From Perkinsus olseni (taxonomy: Eukaryota > Perkinsozoa > Perkinsida > Perkinsidae), in assembly GCA_013115135.1 (NCBI GenBank), contig JABANP010000075.1, forward strand, positions 1 to 64,000: a stretch of 64,000 nucleotides of DNA. The letters run 5' to 3'. The notes below the pieces were generated by a model. It did no database searches. It worked only from the letters and a program-made list of their open reading frames with translations, and had not been told where the DNA came from. The position numbers and the translations under genes were made by a program. Shown in pieces: positions 51,831 through 63,260 of this stretch. Within the stretch, counting starts at the first letter, position 1. The number at the start of each line of letters is the position of its first letter.

Positions 51831-52588
51831 TTATGATAGTCTAAAGAGTCTATGAAACAACTCGGCTTCCAAGTGATGATCGAGTAACGGTTCCCGCCAT
51901 ATATGGAACACCGCGGCTCCCTCGAGCTCCCAACTGGAGAAACGGGAGTCTCTCGCTTTCATAGTGAGGTCGAAAGCGATCGACATGCCTTTATTGCGCT
52001 CGTCGCCAGTAGACTCCTCGAAGGAGGCATCGAAGGCGAAGTTCTTGTTCGGGCCAATCTGAGCAGTGACGACCTTTGAGACGGCGGATATTTTGTTGAA
52101 CTCGGTCCCGAAGACAAGGCATTCAGCGTCAGCCTTCACGGAGAACTCAGCGTTCCAGTATCCAGTTCTGCGATCAAAGTGGCCTACGCCGTCCCCCACA
52201 GGTTCAGTGCAGAGGGTGACCACGCCTTCCATTGCATCATGTAACTCACTCTTGTCAGCAACCCTGGCACAACCTCCACCAGTGACGTTCAGACCAATAG
52301 GGAACTGAATCTTTTGATTGCCATATCGAACTGCAAATGAGTGGACTTGTGAGTGTCCTCGACGTCGAAGATATAGATCCCGATGGAAACCTTCTGAATG
52401 GGCGCCGAGTCGACGGTCCCCACAACACAAAAGGGCTCGTCTTTAGGCTTCATCTTTCCGGTACATCCCGAGGGATAGGAGAACGGACCCTGAGGCCAAC
52501 GTCTGAGGGGCATCTTTGGGGCGGGCCAGTCGGCGGAAGCTATCCCGTTGATGATGAAGTTCGGGGAGGCCGGAGCTATCAACTTCAT
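51831..52588 (-). pseudogene. Secreted family member 2, frame broken
   Basis: Same landmarks as member 1 (FSYPSGCTG, EPFCVVGTV, STHLQFDMAI, GLNVTGGGCA, VVTLCTEPVGDGVG, FDASFEESTGD, KGMSIAFDLTM), but the frame changes by one missing base near 52305, between QFDMAIK and IGLNVTGG, and the N-terminus (MKLIAPASPNFI) is a poor signal peptide. A recently broken copy or a base-call error. Confidence 0.75.
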
Positions 52589-53710
52589 TGCAAAATACTG
52601 CGTTAAGTTGTTCATCGAGAGATGACTTTAAACTCGTCGTTGCGCTGAGCTGTGCACGCACGATCGTGCCACGCGAAGAAAGTCAATACAAGCGTTGTCA
52701 TTAATGTAAAGTAAGGTGCGGAATGTGGTAAAGGCGCTGAGCAACAAGCAAGGCGAGTGTCCCCAATGTCGTGACATGGCGAGCGAAACTGATATTTTGC
52801 CGACATAAGCCACCAAGGCCCGTGCTGGTCCAGCGACTCGCTGGCAGCGAGTTTGGGGTTGGATAGAGTCAATCAAGAAGCGTAGTGCTCGAAGACCTCC
52901 TCGTGATTATTCCTGGAAACTCGTCGGCTCGTCGCTGCAACGGGTCACCCATGATGGGTGTCATTAGGACGTCATCACAGCGGTGCTCTTCGCCCACAAC
53001 TCAGCAAAGACTAGTCTCGGGGGCACCAGCGTCTGGCGGCCAGACTGGAGCTCCTTGCTGAACTGCTCGATCCTGTCACGAATCAAGGAGCGGCAATTTA
53101 ATGGGAAGACAACAGTTCATGGTGCCACCTAGAGAGGAACTGCTGACTTCCATGCTCATTCTCAATGATGGCCAGCTCGACTGGAACGAGCTGATATCTA
53201 CTTTAGCCTGCCAATCTACCTGCCAGATTCGCGAACGGGCGCTCTGCAGCGGTGTTCAAGTCTCTCAACTCGCAGGCGTTCTTCGGGGTCGATCTTACTG
53301 AGGACTCAGGCGGTGGCCTATTGGCTCCCTCTGAAGGCTGTGATGGAAATCTCTCACACCGAGAAGCACTGGTTACAAACTCAACCATGTTAACATATGA
53401 CTAGTGACTGAATGAGTCCATCAAGCTCTGGGGTACTCTAGGTGACAGACTACGAGCTCAATGATATGAAAAGAGCGAGCGTTGCTACGCTCCCATCAAA
53501 CGAAACTGCTCGCCTGCCGGCTATTGTAAACCAGTGGATACTACTCATGAAAAGACATTGTTAGTTGTGTCCACGGAAAGGAGATGTTTACGATAAAATC
53601 TGAGACGGTGTCCATAAAATCGTTGACATAAAAAGGAGAGCGCTGCGACGGGTGCAGTACTATCGACAATGAGCCCTAGACCCACCGCGAGGACGCATAG
53701 GTTTCGACGG
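52589..53710. other. No supported gene
   Basis: Only short frames. Spacer between family members 2 and 3. Confidence 0.4.
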
Positions 53711-54464
53711 TCATAGCTTGAGGTCGAAGACTCTGCTGAACAGTTTAGCTTCGGGATGTTTATCGAAGAACGGATCCCACCACACGCGGAACTTGGCGGC
53801 ACCATTGAGCTCCCAAGTGGTTATGGACCCGTCCTTGTTGTTCATAGTGAGGTCGAAAGCGATCGACATCCCCTTATCATCCTCGTCGCCAGTGGACTCC
53901 TCGAAGGAGGCATCAACACCGAAGTCGTAGTTCGGGCCCATACGAGCGGTGACGACTTTGGAGATCGCGGGCAATGTGATGAAGTCAGATCCGAAGGCCT
54001 TAGCTTCAACAAACGCTTTCACTAGAAGGTCAGCGCTCCAGTCTCCTGTTGTGGGGTCATACTTCCCGACGCCGTCCCCCACCGTTTCAGTGCAGAGGAC
54101 GACCGCTCCTTCCACTATATCGTCAAGCTCCTTCTTGTCAGCAACCTTGGCACAACCTCCACCTGTGACGTTCAGACCAGCGGGCGCTGAGTTTTTGATA
54201 GCCATATCGAAGTGTAAACTCGTGGACTTAGGGGCGTCTTCGAGGTCGAAAAGGTAAGTAGTCACGGACAGCTTCAAGGCGTCCGTGAAATCAAAGGTAC
54301 CCACGACACAAAAAGGTTCTTCTTTGGCCTTCTTGTCCTTGGAGCACCCCTTAGGATAAACAACAGAGCCCGGAACCAAACGTCTTGTGGTCCCGGCTGA
54401 GTCACTTATGAGGGCGGCACCGGTGACGAACAAAGTAGAATGAAACCACAGCTATCGACTTCAT
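53711..54464 (-). CDS. Secreted family member 3 (frame change in signal peptide)
   Basis: ATG at 54464 gives MKSIAVVSF, then +1 into LFVTGAALISDSAG, a signal peptide like member 1. The rest is open for 240 codons: VYPKGCS, EPFCVVGTFDF, STSLHFDMAI, GLNVTGGGCAKVADKKELDD, VVLCTETVGDGVGKYDPTTG, SKVVTARMGPNYDFGVDASF, WELNGAAKFRVWWDPFFDKH. An ATG-led frame without the shift reaches only a few residues. Either an error, a recent mutation, or translation from a non-ATG start. Confidence 0.72.
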
Positions 54465-57400
54465 TGTAGAACACAAACCGCACTTCGGGTAAATGGATAC
54501 GCTTCCCGTTGCGCTAGCTTACAGAACGCGTCACGCTGCTCTGCGTCACGCCCGGAGGCACTCTGCCGATCTTGCGGGACCCTATCGTGGATGGCTGGAA
54601 CCATCTAGGGGGTGAAGTCGGGCACGTAACGTACCGTTTTGTAAACGCAATTGTTGGATACGATGATATCTTGCTCGTGCAAAAAGTAGTCATGCAATGG
54701 GCCCAATTTCAACTATCGGAATGACGATCAGCGGATCGGGACAAGTGGCCGGGCAGGGCACCTTGTCCCCACGAGCATATTCAACTCCCTTGGGTAGGCG
54801 GGGACTAGCGTTAGATGCATCTACCTTTGTCAGGGAGTCAGGGCCCACGACCAGTGTCGTAGTGGAAGGCACCACTGGACTGATGAAGAGGTATTCTTTG
54901 GACTGGATCATTAGAAGGACTGTTGAAGAGCCGTACGGTTTCGGCGCGCCAGCGGATATGCGTACACATTGAGTAAGAGTCCGTCCGACGAACTCGAATA
55001 GTAACCTTGCGACTTAGCTATTCTCATAGCTGTCCCCTTCCCATAATGCCAAAGCTTATCAAGGATCAGCACATTGTTATGGACGATCGTTCGTAGGCAT
55101 CAGTCATGTGACGGTGGCGACATCATATAAGTCTGTATCCCACAACACTCGATGTGTTCGCGTGCTACTGTGTAGCACGCGTGTAGCATGTAACCTCCAC
55201 TCTCGCAGGGAATTTCTCTGCGACACGCCAGAGTTTTGTTGTGAACAAGTGGAAAAAGCACAGCGTACAGGGCCTCGAAACACAACTACTCAGCCCAAGG
55301 TGTAGTCCGATCGAGGCTCAGCGATAAGTGGATCGGGTATGCAATGCAGCTTGGGTGTGCGTACACTACGGGAATCGCACGCGTGCACATTTGAGATCCT
55401 CAGAGATCATCCTTCGGGACTCCCGCCCTCATTGCAACGGATGACTTTCCAGCAAACGCAGCGGTCGTTTCAAACGACTCGTTTGCCTCCGATCGAGACC
55501 CCGTATGCTGTGCTCGTGAACTTCAATTCTGTGGCGAGTTCAGAGCGAGGCTGGGACCGTGAACATCCGGCCACGGGGCTCGTAGTCAGCTCTGACTCCG
55601 AGCCTGGTCCGAGATGACTCGGCTTGCCTCTAGTCAGGAGAACAAGCGGCAAAGTATTGATCGCTGTGACAGATTTCGCGCTCTTTCGACTACTGCCTTC
55701 AGCCGGCGAGAGCTGCTCACAGCAATCAGAGAAAGATCCGAAAATCTTCTGGCGTGAGTTCTTGATGAATCCCGACGTGTTGTCCCAGGGTACGAAACGA
55801 AACAATCCTTGTGCAGTTATTCAACAACAGGCACAGACATCTATGGAGAATTCGGTGTGAGAATTATCGTTAATGTGATTGTGATGGACTGCTGGCGTAA
55901 ACTTGACCGAGAACCTGTCGAGATAACACTCACATGACTTGGCGGCCCTTCCTGACTTAAAGAAAAATAAAGGGGAGAAAGGTGCTGAAACTTTCAGCAC
56001 CATCAGCCTAGGAAGCACAAGCCACGACCGGCAATCGTTGAGAGTATAGGGAAAGTCAACTGTGTTGCCACCACTCCGATGGCGTTCTATCGACCATTGA
56101 ATGTTACGGTAGGCGCGTAGTCGCCAATATTGTCACCTGTCTCGCTATAGTCGTAGGATTGATGGTCCCATCTATACCGTGCGACAGGGGCTGGCACTGA
56201 ACGCTCACTAGGGCCTGCAAGATACTCGATCGCCGGGGATTCGTAGAGCTCCAATTTAAGCCGGTCGTCGCTGTTGATGTAGCGAGAGACTATCTAGACT
56301 CTCCACTCACCTCGGACAGAAGCTCTCTCAAAAACGTGAGCTCTGACGGTATCTTCGGTTCATCCAGGGCCTGAGTGTTTCCAACTAGGCCCCGAAGAAT
56401 GCTTTATTCTATGAGCCACACCGATAGGTCATCAACGTACCTTCGGAGATTCTTGCGTTTCTGTGAACGCCCGCTCACGGCGTCGGTTGTTAGCGGGATA
56501 ACGCGAAGTGAATCGACATGGCCGGAAGGGCCGCACAGGAAGGGTATAATCGGGCAGCGCGGACGAGTTCATCTGAGACGAATCAATGAACGTGGTCTGC
56601 GTCTCGCCTCGGCATTTCACCATTTGTTCTCTAGCGTAGTTGCACATCTCTCGAAGGAAAACCCGTCACCACCACCGGAGGCTTGGGAAATGATAGTAGG
56701 TGTATGCCGTTAATCATTTGGGAACTCAAGTGGATGGTTGGGTGGAATCCTGAGATTCTACCTATCTTGAACTACACTGATAAAGTCATTCACTAGCGTC
56801 AAGCTGAGCTACGGCTCCCTAGTTGTGCGCTCGCACAACTACATTTACGTCCAGGCTCAACACAGTGAGAAAATAAGGTTATCCAAGGTACATTCAACCC
56901 TCCTTCAAGTAGCCCGGCACGAGATCTCGAGAAACGCCGAGGGGCTCTGTCCAACAGAACTGCTTATACACTAAACAGAAAAAAAGAATACCGTACAGGC
57001 TAGGTGCATTCCGCTTCGCAGGGATACACCGAATATAACTTACTACGTGCACGAGGAAGTGAGTCTGCGGTTGTTCAATGAACAATTCCTGGACTCAGAA
57101 TCGACCCCATCCGTCATTTTACTGCTTTCAAAGAGGTCCCGGGTTCAATCCCGGGGCTCGGCATCGGTTTCAGGAGACGCCTAGGATGGCCATTCCTCGT
57201 CCGTAGCTCTGTCTTAGCATAGTACAGGTACGTCGTAGCGGCAGCAGTCGGTTCATGCCGCATGCTATGGTATTCCCCGGCGGCAAACTAGAAGAAGAGC
57301 GATCACGGTTGCTCTCTGGTCTGCATCTCCAGCGTAGAGCTTGTAAATCAAATTGCAACGGATCGCGGCTTGCGACTGAGCTCGGCAAAAATTGAAATCG

Positions 57401-57624
57401 TTCTCGTCTCCCTCACACGCGACGTGCATCTAGTTTACAGTCATGACGAATAGTACTGTGACCGCAGTTAGATCATATTCGTCGAATTATCTTGCTGAGA
57501 AAGTGTCTCCTTCGGCGCAAGATACAGTCTGTATCTACTTTTTCTCAGTGATCGACCTCAGGAGCGTCCAGCGGCTGTTCATCGCTAGTCATCACTCACA
57601 GTACTAGGGTTTTGTAATAATCGT
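54465..57624. other. Gene-poor stretch
   Basis: No family motif or coherent exon chain in 3.1 kb. Notables: a small hairpin TAGTTGTGCG/CGCACAACTA near 56821, and a tRNA 3'-half-like sequence near 57124-57165 (CCCGGGTTCAATCCCGGGG) without a 5' half. Confidence 0.4.
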
Positions 57625-58047
57625 ATGCCCACCGGAGCGACACGTCCATCTCGAGGCTTCTCGGATACTGTGGCGGACATTTTAAGACCGGTGGCTCGAG
57701 TGATCTCAACGGCCGATAAGACCGATATCAACAGCGATGCTGAGGAGACGGCTGAGGTACTCTGGGGGCGTTCAGTACACTGCTGCCTCTCCTGAAACTC
57801 AGGAGCGCTCTCGGGCTTGATTTTTTAGCGCGTGAAAGACATGGGAGTGCTCTTGCAACTCAGCAGAGGTATATAGTAGAACTCTCGCAAAGTTCATCGC
57901 AATATCTAAACATAGTGGTAATTATTACACCTGGTATTCAACCGACCGTCTATTGGACTGCCGTTACGTTTTGTTGGAGACAAGGGCCCTGACAACCGGC
58001 CGATCAAGTTCGAGCTTGTCGAGAGTGGTTCGATCGGGACGTCTTGA
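57625..58047 (+). CDS. Hypothetical small protein
   Basis: First exon from ATG 57625 (MPTGATRPSRGFSDTVADIL, ARVISTADKTDINSDAEET) ends at a GAG/GTACTC donor near 57757. A later open segment (RPSIGLPLRFVGDKGPDN, RPIKFELVESGSIGTS) ends in TGA at 58045-58047. The join is not resolved. No family recognised. Confidence 0.35.
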
Positions 58048-58084
58048 ATAGGTTGTCCGACGACTGACTTCTTGTGAGGACCAC

Positions 58085-59267
58085 ATGGGCTTCCTCGAGG
58101 GCATTGGCTCACTTAAAATGAAGGACGATTTGGAAAAGATCTGTCGGGCCTCTTACGAGGGCAGACGATCTAGAGAAGCTCTGATGGAGGTACTAGGGAT
58201 CGAACTTGCGCCTGTTTGTCTATGCTACTTCTTCCCAGCAACTGGCGTGGGGCCTTAGTCGGTCAGCCTCTTGGAGAGAGAGCTATTCTAGCCTGCTCGT
58301 TCTGGAGGCTCTCGCTTCAACCGGCAGCAAAGAGCTCTGGAAGGAGTGCTCAGTCGGGGCGCACTTTGACGTCACACAGCGTCTCGTGGTGAGCCGACCT
58401 CCTTCTCGCCAATTGTGTAACCTTCGTTTGTTAGTTGTTTGGCCATTTCACCAGCAAAGAGGATCCTCGCGTCACTCGGATGATCAGAGCGAAAGCTTCG
58501 GAAGTTCGAGACTTGGTCACGGATCGTTATCGAGCTGCGGAAGAGTCTATTAGAAAATACGGGTCCCCGAGGCTGATTCCAGCGCCGAAGCGAAATGGCT
58601 TCTACAGAGGAAGAGGTGAAGGTCCGGCTATGTGACTGTGGGGCTACTGGTTTTACTCAGGTGCCTCTCCAGCGTCATCATCGTCATCATCAAGTGTCTC
58701 AGAGTGCTCGCCAGTTGGAGCCAGAACTAGGAAAGGCTATAGCAGTACTTTGGGAGAGGAGCCTTCGCGCCTTCAGAACTTTCCGGTCGTCTGGTGTAGG
58801 CCGGCTAACGCAGTTCTGTAGTCACATGTTCTGACGTCGTAGTACAGAGCCGCGACTTGGTAGAATTGGAGTCCGAGCGCGAATTTTGATAGACTGCTGG
58901 TAGTTTGATAGGAATTTTCCTTGTTTGGGGTTGAGCAACAGAATGGGGAACTCTCGGTGGCATTGGTGCCGATTTTAATTCTAACGCCAGAAGTCAGCTT
59001 AGTTAGACTAGTTCCGATTTCTGTTGGTTCAAGGGGGATTTGGTTGCCAACTTCAGCGTGCCAAGATCGCAGCGCTCCCAGGGGACTCTGCTACATGGAT
59101 TCATCCCGCACGGAGCGTCCATTTTGTTGCCTCTCTCAGGTCTTCCAGTTAGTTCAGCGGTCCGACCTCACCGGAACGGGATAGCAGCAGTGGCGACCAA
59201 TGGCGGTCCGCCGATTGCATCCAAACCGTTGCAAGATGGTACTGAGGGGCTTTCTTGGGGCTCTTAG
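58085..59267 (+). CDS. ENTH-domain protein (epsin/tepsin-like)
   Basis: ENTH domains bind membranes and help form clathrin or AP-coated vesicles. Exons: 58085-58189 (MGFLEGIGSLKMKDDLEKIC, YEGRRSREALME), 58239-58388 (SWRESYSSLLVLEALASTGS, then FDVTQRLV), 58435 to about 58613 (FGHFTSKEDPRVTRMIRAKA, RYRAAEESIRKYG), then, after a 45-nt intron with good GTGAAG/CTCAG signals, a Ser-rich tail (ASPASSSSSSSVSECSP). W.E.Y.SLLVLE.L...GS and VR.KA..V..L..D..R fit ENTH helices. A later open segment ending at 59267 (NFSVPRSQRSQGTLLHGFIP) may be its C-terminus; that join is uncertain. Confidence 0.55.
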
Positions 59268-60758
59268 ACATCTTTTCGAGTCGCATATTTGGACTGTAAA
59301 TTGATCACCGCCCACCGCAAATGTTTGTAGTGGGGATGGCCAGCTGTGGCCATTGGAGCACGGCCCTAGTGACTCTGATGAAACCCTCTCAGTCAGTACT
59401 ATAGGAGCAGTTACTACTAGCGCTGGGAGATATGAGGATTGCGTGTCCACACAAGCACACTGTCTATTCGCATCGAAAGAAGGTCGAAAGCGCTGGGCTC
59501 TCTTCTGCCAGCTCCCCTTAGTGCTCAGAGAACGGTGTCTCGTCGTTGACCTAACGCTGAGAGTCGCGTGTCAGGTTTCATACAGGGTTTCGCTCGCCCA
59601 GCCTTTACAATTGATACGTCGGAGAGCGAAGGCTCGTGCTCACCCGCGAGTTCGCGGCCCGGCCGTAGTGCGGATCTCCTCGACATCCGCAGTCACAACG
59701 AGATGGCAAAGTAGGGTTTCTGCTGTCAAATTGAGGAGTCGTGGAAGTGTTCATCACTTAGAGACTGTTAGCTCTGCGATGTCCTTAGAGTTAGAGTATC
59801 CCGCAGCGATTTATGACTCATCCGGACTCATAGATTATGAGTGTATACGTGGAACGACGCTTAGAAGTGAACCGTGAATAGAACGTGAAAGTGGAAGTGT
59901 CTCGCAACGAATACTGAGTGTCTTTGAGGATTGAACCTACGTCCTTCGAAGTGAATGGCATGAATCACATCAATTATGCCAGAACGGACTATGAAATGGA
60001 TAGGCTTTAATTGTTAATCATTGTTATTGGCAGATGCCCAGCGGGGACGCCGCCTTCGAGTCACACTTGTTCCTCCGCTACTGCGACGACTACATCCGCC
60101 GCGACGAGCAGCGGCAGCCTCGTAGATCTGCTGTAATTCGCATGTACGACTTAGTGATAGTATTCAGGTAGCTCTTTATTTTCGCCGATTGGGAACATTT
60201 CCTACCATTTTTTCTACACCTTACTCTTGTTGTTGTTGAGGTCCGTCAATGGGTGATCGTCATCGGCCGGAACAAGTGCTAGTACAACGCATCTTAAATT
60301 TCGAAAAGAGTATCTAAATTGAGGTCCAATCCTTTTAAGTTGGGTGAAAATGGCATAGAATCAACACTGTCGAATCCGTTGCCTGTTACACCAGAGAAAT
60401 AAAAGTACCCCAAGTGTTGTACAATCGGAAACCCGCGTCACCCGGTGTCTCGTCATCCTTGAGTCGGAGATCTCGACCCGCGCGACCTGATGACTGCTAT
60501 ATGGTAGACTTTAGTGAGACAGTAGGGATCCGTCGGAGTTGATGCCCATGACGTATCTGCAAATTCTTCCGCGTGCGAGTTCGCCAGCATCACCATCGAT
60601 CGTTCCGAACGATTCGTTCGAGCTCGCGTTGTTATTCCAACTGTCGTTCCACCCGAACCGCGCGCACGCCAGCGCTGCAGAGACGCGACGCCTCCCGATA
60701 GCTACCCGTCTCTCAATCATAAGCTTTTTACCACTGGCTAGTTTACAGTGGGCTAGTC
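59268..60758. other. No firmly supported gene
   Basis: A 174-codon plus frame (59353-59877) and a short ATG-led frame at 60034 (MPSGDAAFESHLFLRYCDDY) look possible but have no family. A degenerate tRNA-like stretch lies near 59930-59990, minus strand. Confidence 0.3.
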
Positions 60759-61597
60759 ATGATGTCACATCTACGCATTCTCCTTATCTTGGCGATTGCT
60801 TTTGAGGGGCAGTCCTCGGCTGAGGTATCGAGATACCCGAAGGGACATTACTGCCGCTGTTCTCTGGATGATTCTGTGGATAACAGGCAGTGTACGCGGA
60901 TTACATTCAGAGTCCCGAAAGATGGCTCGAGGCCGATTATTGATGTCACCGATGAAGCGTCTGGGGTGAAGGAGAAGAACGTTACTTACCATACCGGAGA
61001 GGCCTTATCTTACGACTACTATAACATCCGCCTGACGAACGTGGAACTTATCAGAAGGTTGGGACCTGTCGAGGTCGACTCCATCAGTTCTCTCGGAGCT
61101 CACAAAGACAGTCCTGATTTTCTATCACCAAAGTTCAAGGAGGGGAGGGAGACCAGGCATTATAGAAATGAACTTTGCCCCGTGAGGCACGAAGTATCGA
61201 GCCGGTCATTCCCAAGGCCTTGAACATCCGCACCCACCACCCTCACATGCCGCAAGGGTCTTACTGTGCTCATTGGAGCAAGGAGAATATCTCCCTCAAG
61301 CTGGAGTTCGTGGGAGGCGGTAATCCTACCCTTAACGTCTATGAGTTGTCTTCAAACAAGTCCGAGATGAATGTGCACTATGGTGTCGATACTTCCTCGT
61401 TGTACGGAGATGGAGAGAAATGGGACTTTGCGATTGAGCTGAAGGAACCAGGGCTTGTGAACGCCATTGGTCCTGGGAGGGTCGGAATTTTGAAAGCCCT
61501 TATGTACACTCAGACGTTTAAATATGGTCGCGACTACTTCACACATTTTCGTGTTGGTGTGTACTTCAAACCAGCCTATTGTCCCAAGATTCGATAG
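60759..61597 (+). CDS. Secreted protein with two related Cys-flanked domains
   Basis: Signal peptide MSHLRILLILAIAFEGQSSA, then two diverged copies of a domain of about 120 aa. Domain 1: YPKGHYCRCSLDDSVD ... EALSYDYYNIRLTNVEL ... LGPVEVDSISSL ... YRNELCP. Domain 2: MPQGSYCAHWSKENIS ... EKWDFAIELKEPGL ... GPGRVGILKAL ... YFKPAYCPK. Each begins P.G.YC and ends in a final Cys. The domains sit in different frames. A 35-nt intron (61182-61216, CCC/GTGAGG...CCAAG) restores phase; otherwise one base is missing. The second domain ends at a TAG. Not recognised as a known family; the extracellular role is inference. Confidence 0.68.
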
Positions 61598-62386
61598 AAG
61601 CTTTCCTTATACATCGTGCTGTTCATGGTATAATCGCCACGTCTCTCAGCACAAAGGGCGCCTGTTGTCGCGCCAGTTCTACACAATAGTGCTCTTCGAA
61701 AACTCTCCCATTACTCTGAGACACATTCTGGTAACTCCTAATGATGCTAGGGACGATGGTCCTGTGAACGTACGTGTATCAATGGTGTTATTTGTAGACT
61801 GCCAAACGGTTGTGTTGCAAGTGACATGTGGCAACCTTGTCCTTGGGCTGCTTCGGCGACTCAGAAACCTAGCGTGTTGCACTGATAGCAATCAAAGCTT
61901 TAGTTTGAACTCTGCGATTCGGAGGGTTCAGGAGAGGTCCTCATTCTCGAAATGCCACAAGATAATGACTCATAGTCGTAGGAGTCGTCGACTCTTGTGC
62001 ATGGTTAATAGCAGAGACTGAATGATTCTTTGCCAGGCGAGCCGCTGAGGACCGAACTCGCTGACCCCTGACGGTGAACCGAGCTACAGAAGAAAGAAAC
62101 CCCGGTCTATCATTGCTTCTTGAGGAGTTCCAATCAGATTAACTGAGAACGATGCAGAAGGCCTCGCTCTCGAGCGGCCTAGCAAGGCCGAAGCAGTGAA
62201 TGATATGCAGGTGTCACAACCGCCGTATGCGTGAGGCTCACCCGAAGCCTTTTCCGTGTGAGCCCTCCCACCTTTGCCGGACCCCCAGAGGCTGAGTTGA
62301 ACCCACCTTCGCCCGCCCCTCTCAGGGCAGCACTGCTGCTGCGGCACTGGTAGTGGGCCCGCTTGAATCAGTATTTTGAGTTGTGA
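61598..62386. other. No supported gene
   Basis: One plus frame of 165 codons overlaps the end of the secreted gene and lacks motifs. Confidence 0.35.
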
Positions 62387-63159
62387 ATGGCGTACCGCTG
62401 CTTCTGTCTTCTCCTGGTCATTGCCGGCAAAAGTTTCGGCGGGAGGGAGGAGACATCAATACCATACCAACCGTATACTTTCTCGAAGGACGAGAAAGAC
62501 AGCGCGAAGGGAAAGGTGCACGCCACGGCGATCGACCGTACAACCACTCGAGAATCTCACTCAGACCGTTCTTGTGACCGGCGCTGCAGGCTTTATCGGC
62601 TCGCATGTGGCGAGGCATTGCAGAGATCTCGGACTGAAAGTCGTGGCGATAGACGACCTCAGCGGTAACTTTGAGGGGTCTAGAATGCACATGATGTGAC
62701 CTAACAGGCGGGTTTACGTCCAATGTTCCCTCCGGGGTCACCTTCATGAGGCTTGACGTCAGAGATGCGGAAGCGATGGAGGGGCTATTCGAAGAGTATC
62801 CGCCCCGCGAGTGTCGCCCTCTCAGTCTTGTAGTTTTCCCTCAGATACAAATTTGACTTTGTGTATCATCTAGCCGCTTACGCTGCGGAAGGCCTGTCTC
62901 ATTTTGTGCGGAGTTTCAACTACCGCACCAACCTCGTCGGAAGTGTAGAGATACTCAATGCAGCTGTTCGCCATAAGGTCGGCCATGCCTCGCACTTCGG
63001 CTTCAGCCTCGACTCACTCAGGTTCACACGTTTGTTTTCACATCGTCAATCGCAGTATTCGGCCCGTTGAACGACGACCTCGAGTGATGGGGTGCTGGAG
63101 ATGAGACCGCTCACCGAAGAAGACAGGCCTCAGCCCGAGGATCCCTACGGGATATCTAA
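62387..63159 (+). CDS. NAD-dependent sugar-nucleotide epimerase, truncated
   Basis: Extended short-chain dehydrogenase of the UDP-glucose 4-epimerase type. Five exons: 62387-62515 (MAYRCFCLLLVIAGKSFGG, signal-like), 62553-62664 (VLVTGAAGFIGSHVARHCRD, the GxxGxxG NAD-binding loop; VVAIDDLSG), 62708-62795 (VTFMRLDVRDAEAMEGLFEE), 62845-62977 (FDFVYHLAAYAAEGLSHFVR, TNLVGSVEILNAAV), 63022-63159 (FVFTSSIAVFGPLNDDLE, then RPLTEEDRPQPEDPYGISK with catalytic Y-x-x-x-K). Introns are 37-50 nt. At 63085 a TGA interrupts; reading resumes in the +1 frame (or after a 22-nt intron). The substrate-binding half is absent; a TIR element begins about 100 bp downstream. Signal-like N-terminus suggests a luminal or secreted form. 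Confidence 0.78.
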
Positions 63160-63260
63160 GTGAAAACTATTCCGCGCGGTCGTCAGATCCTCACACAGTG
63201 CCGCTCTGCAGCGAGCTTCAATTTTCTCTCACGTGCGTCGCTCCCGTCTTCTACTGAGCT

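Noticed and set aside
57124..57165. A tRNA gene at CCCGGGTTCAATCCCGGGG
   Set aside because: T loop is one base short and no matching 5' half or acceptor strand precedes it.
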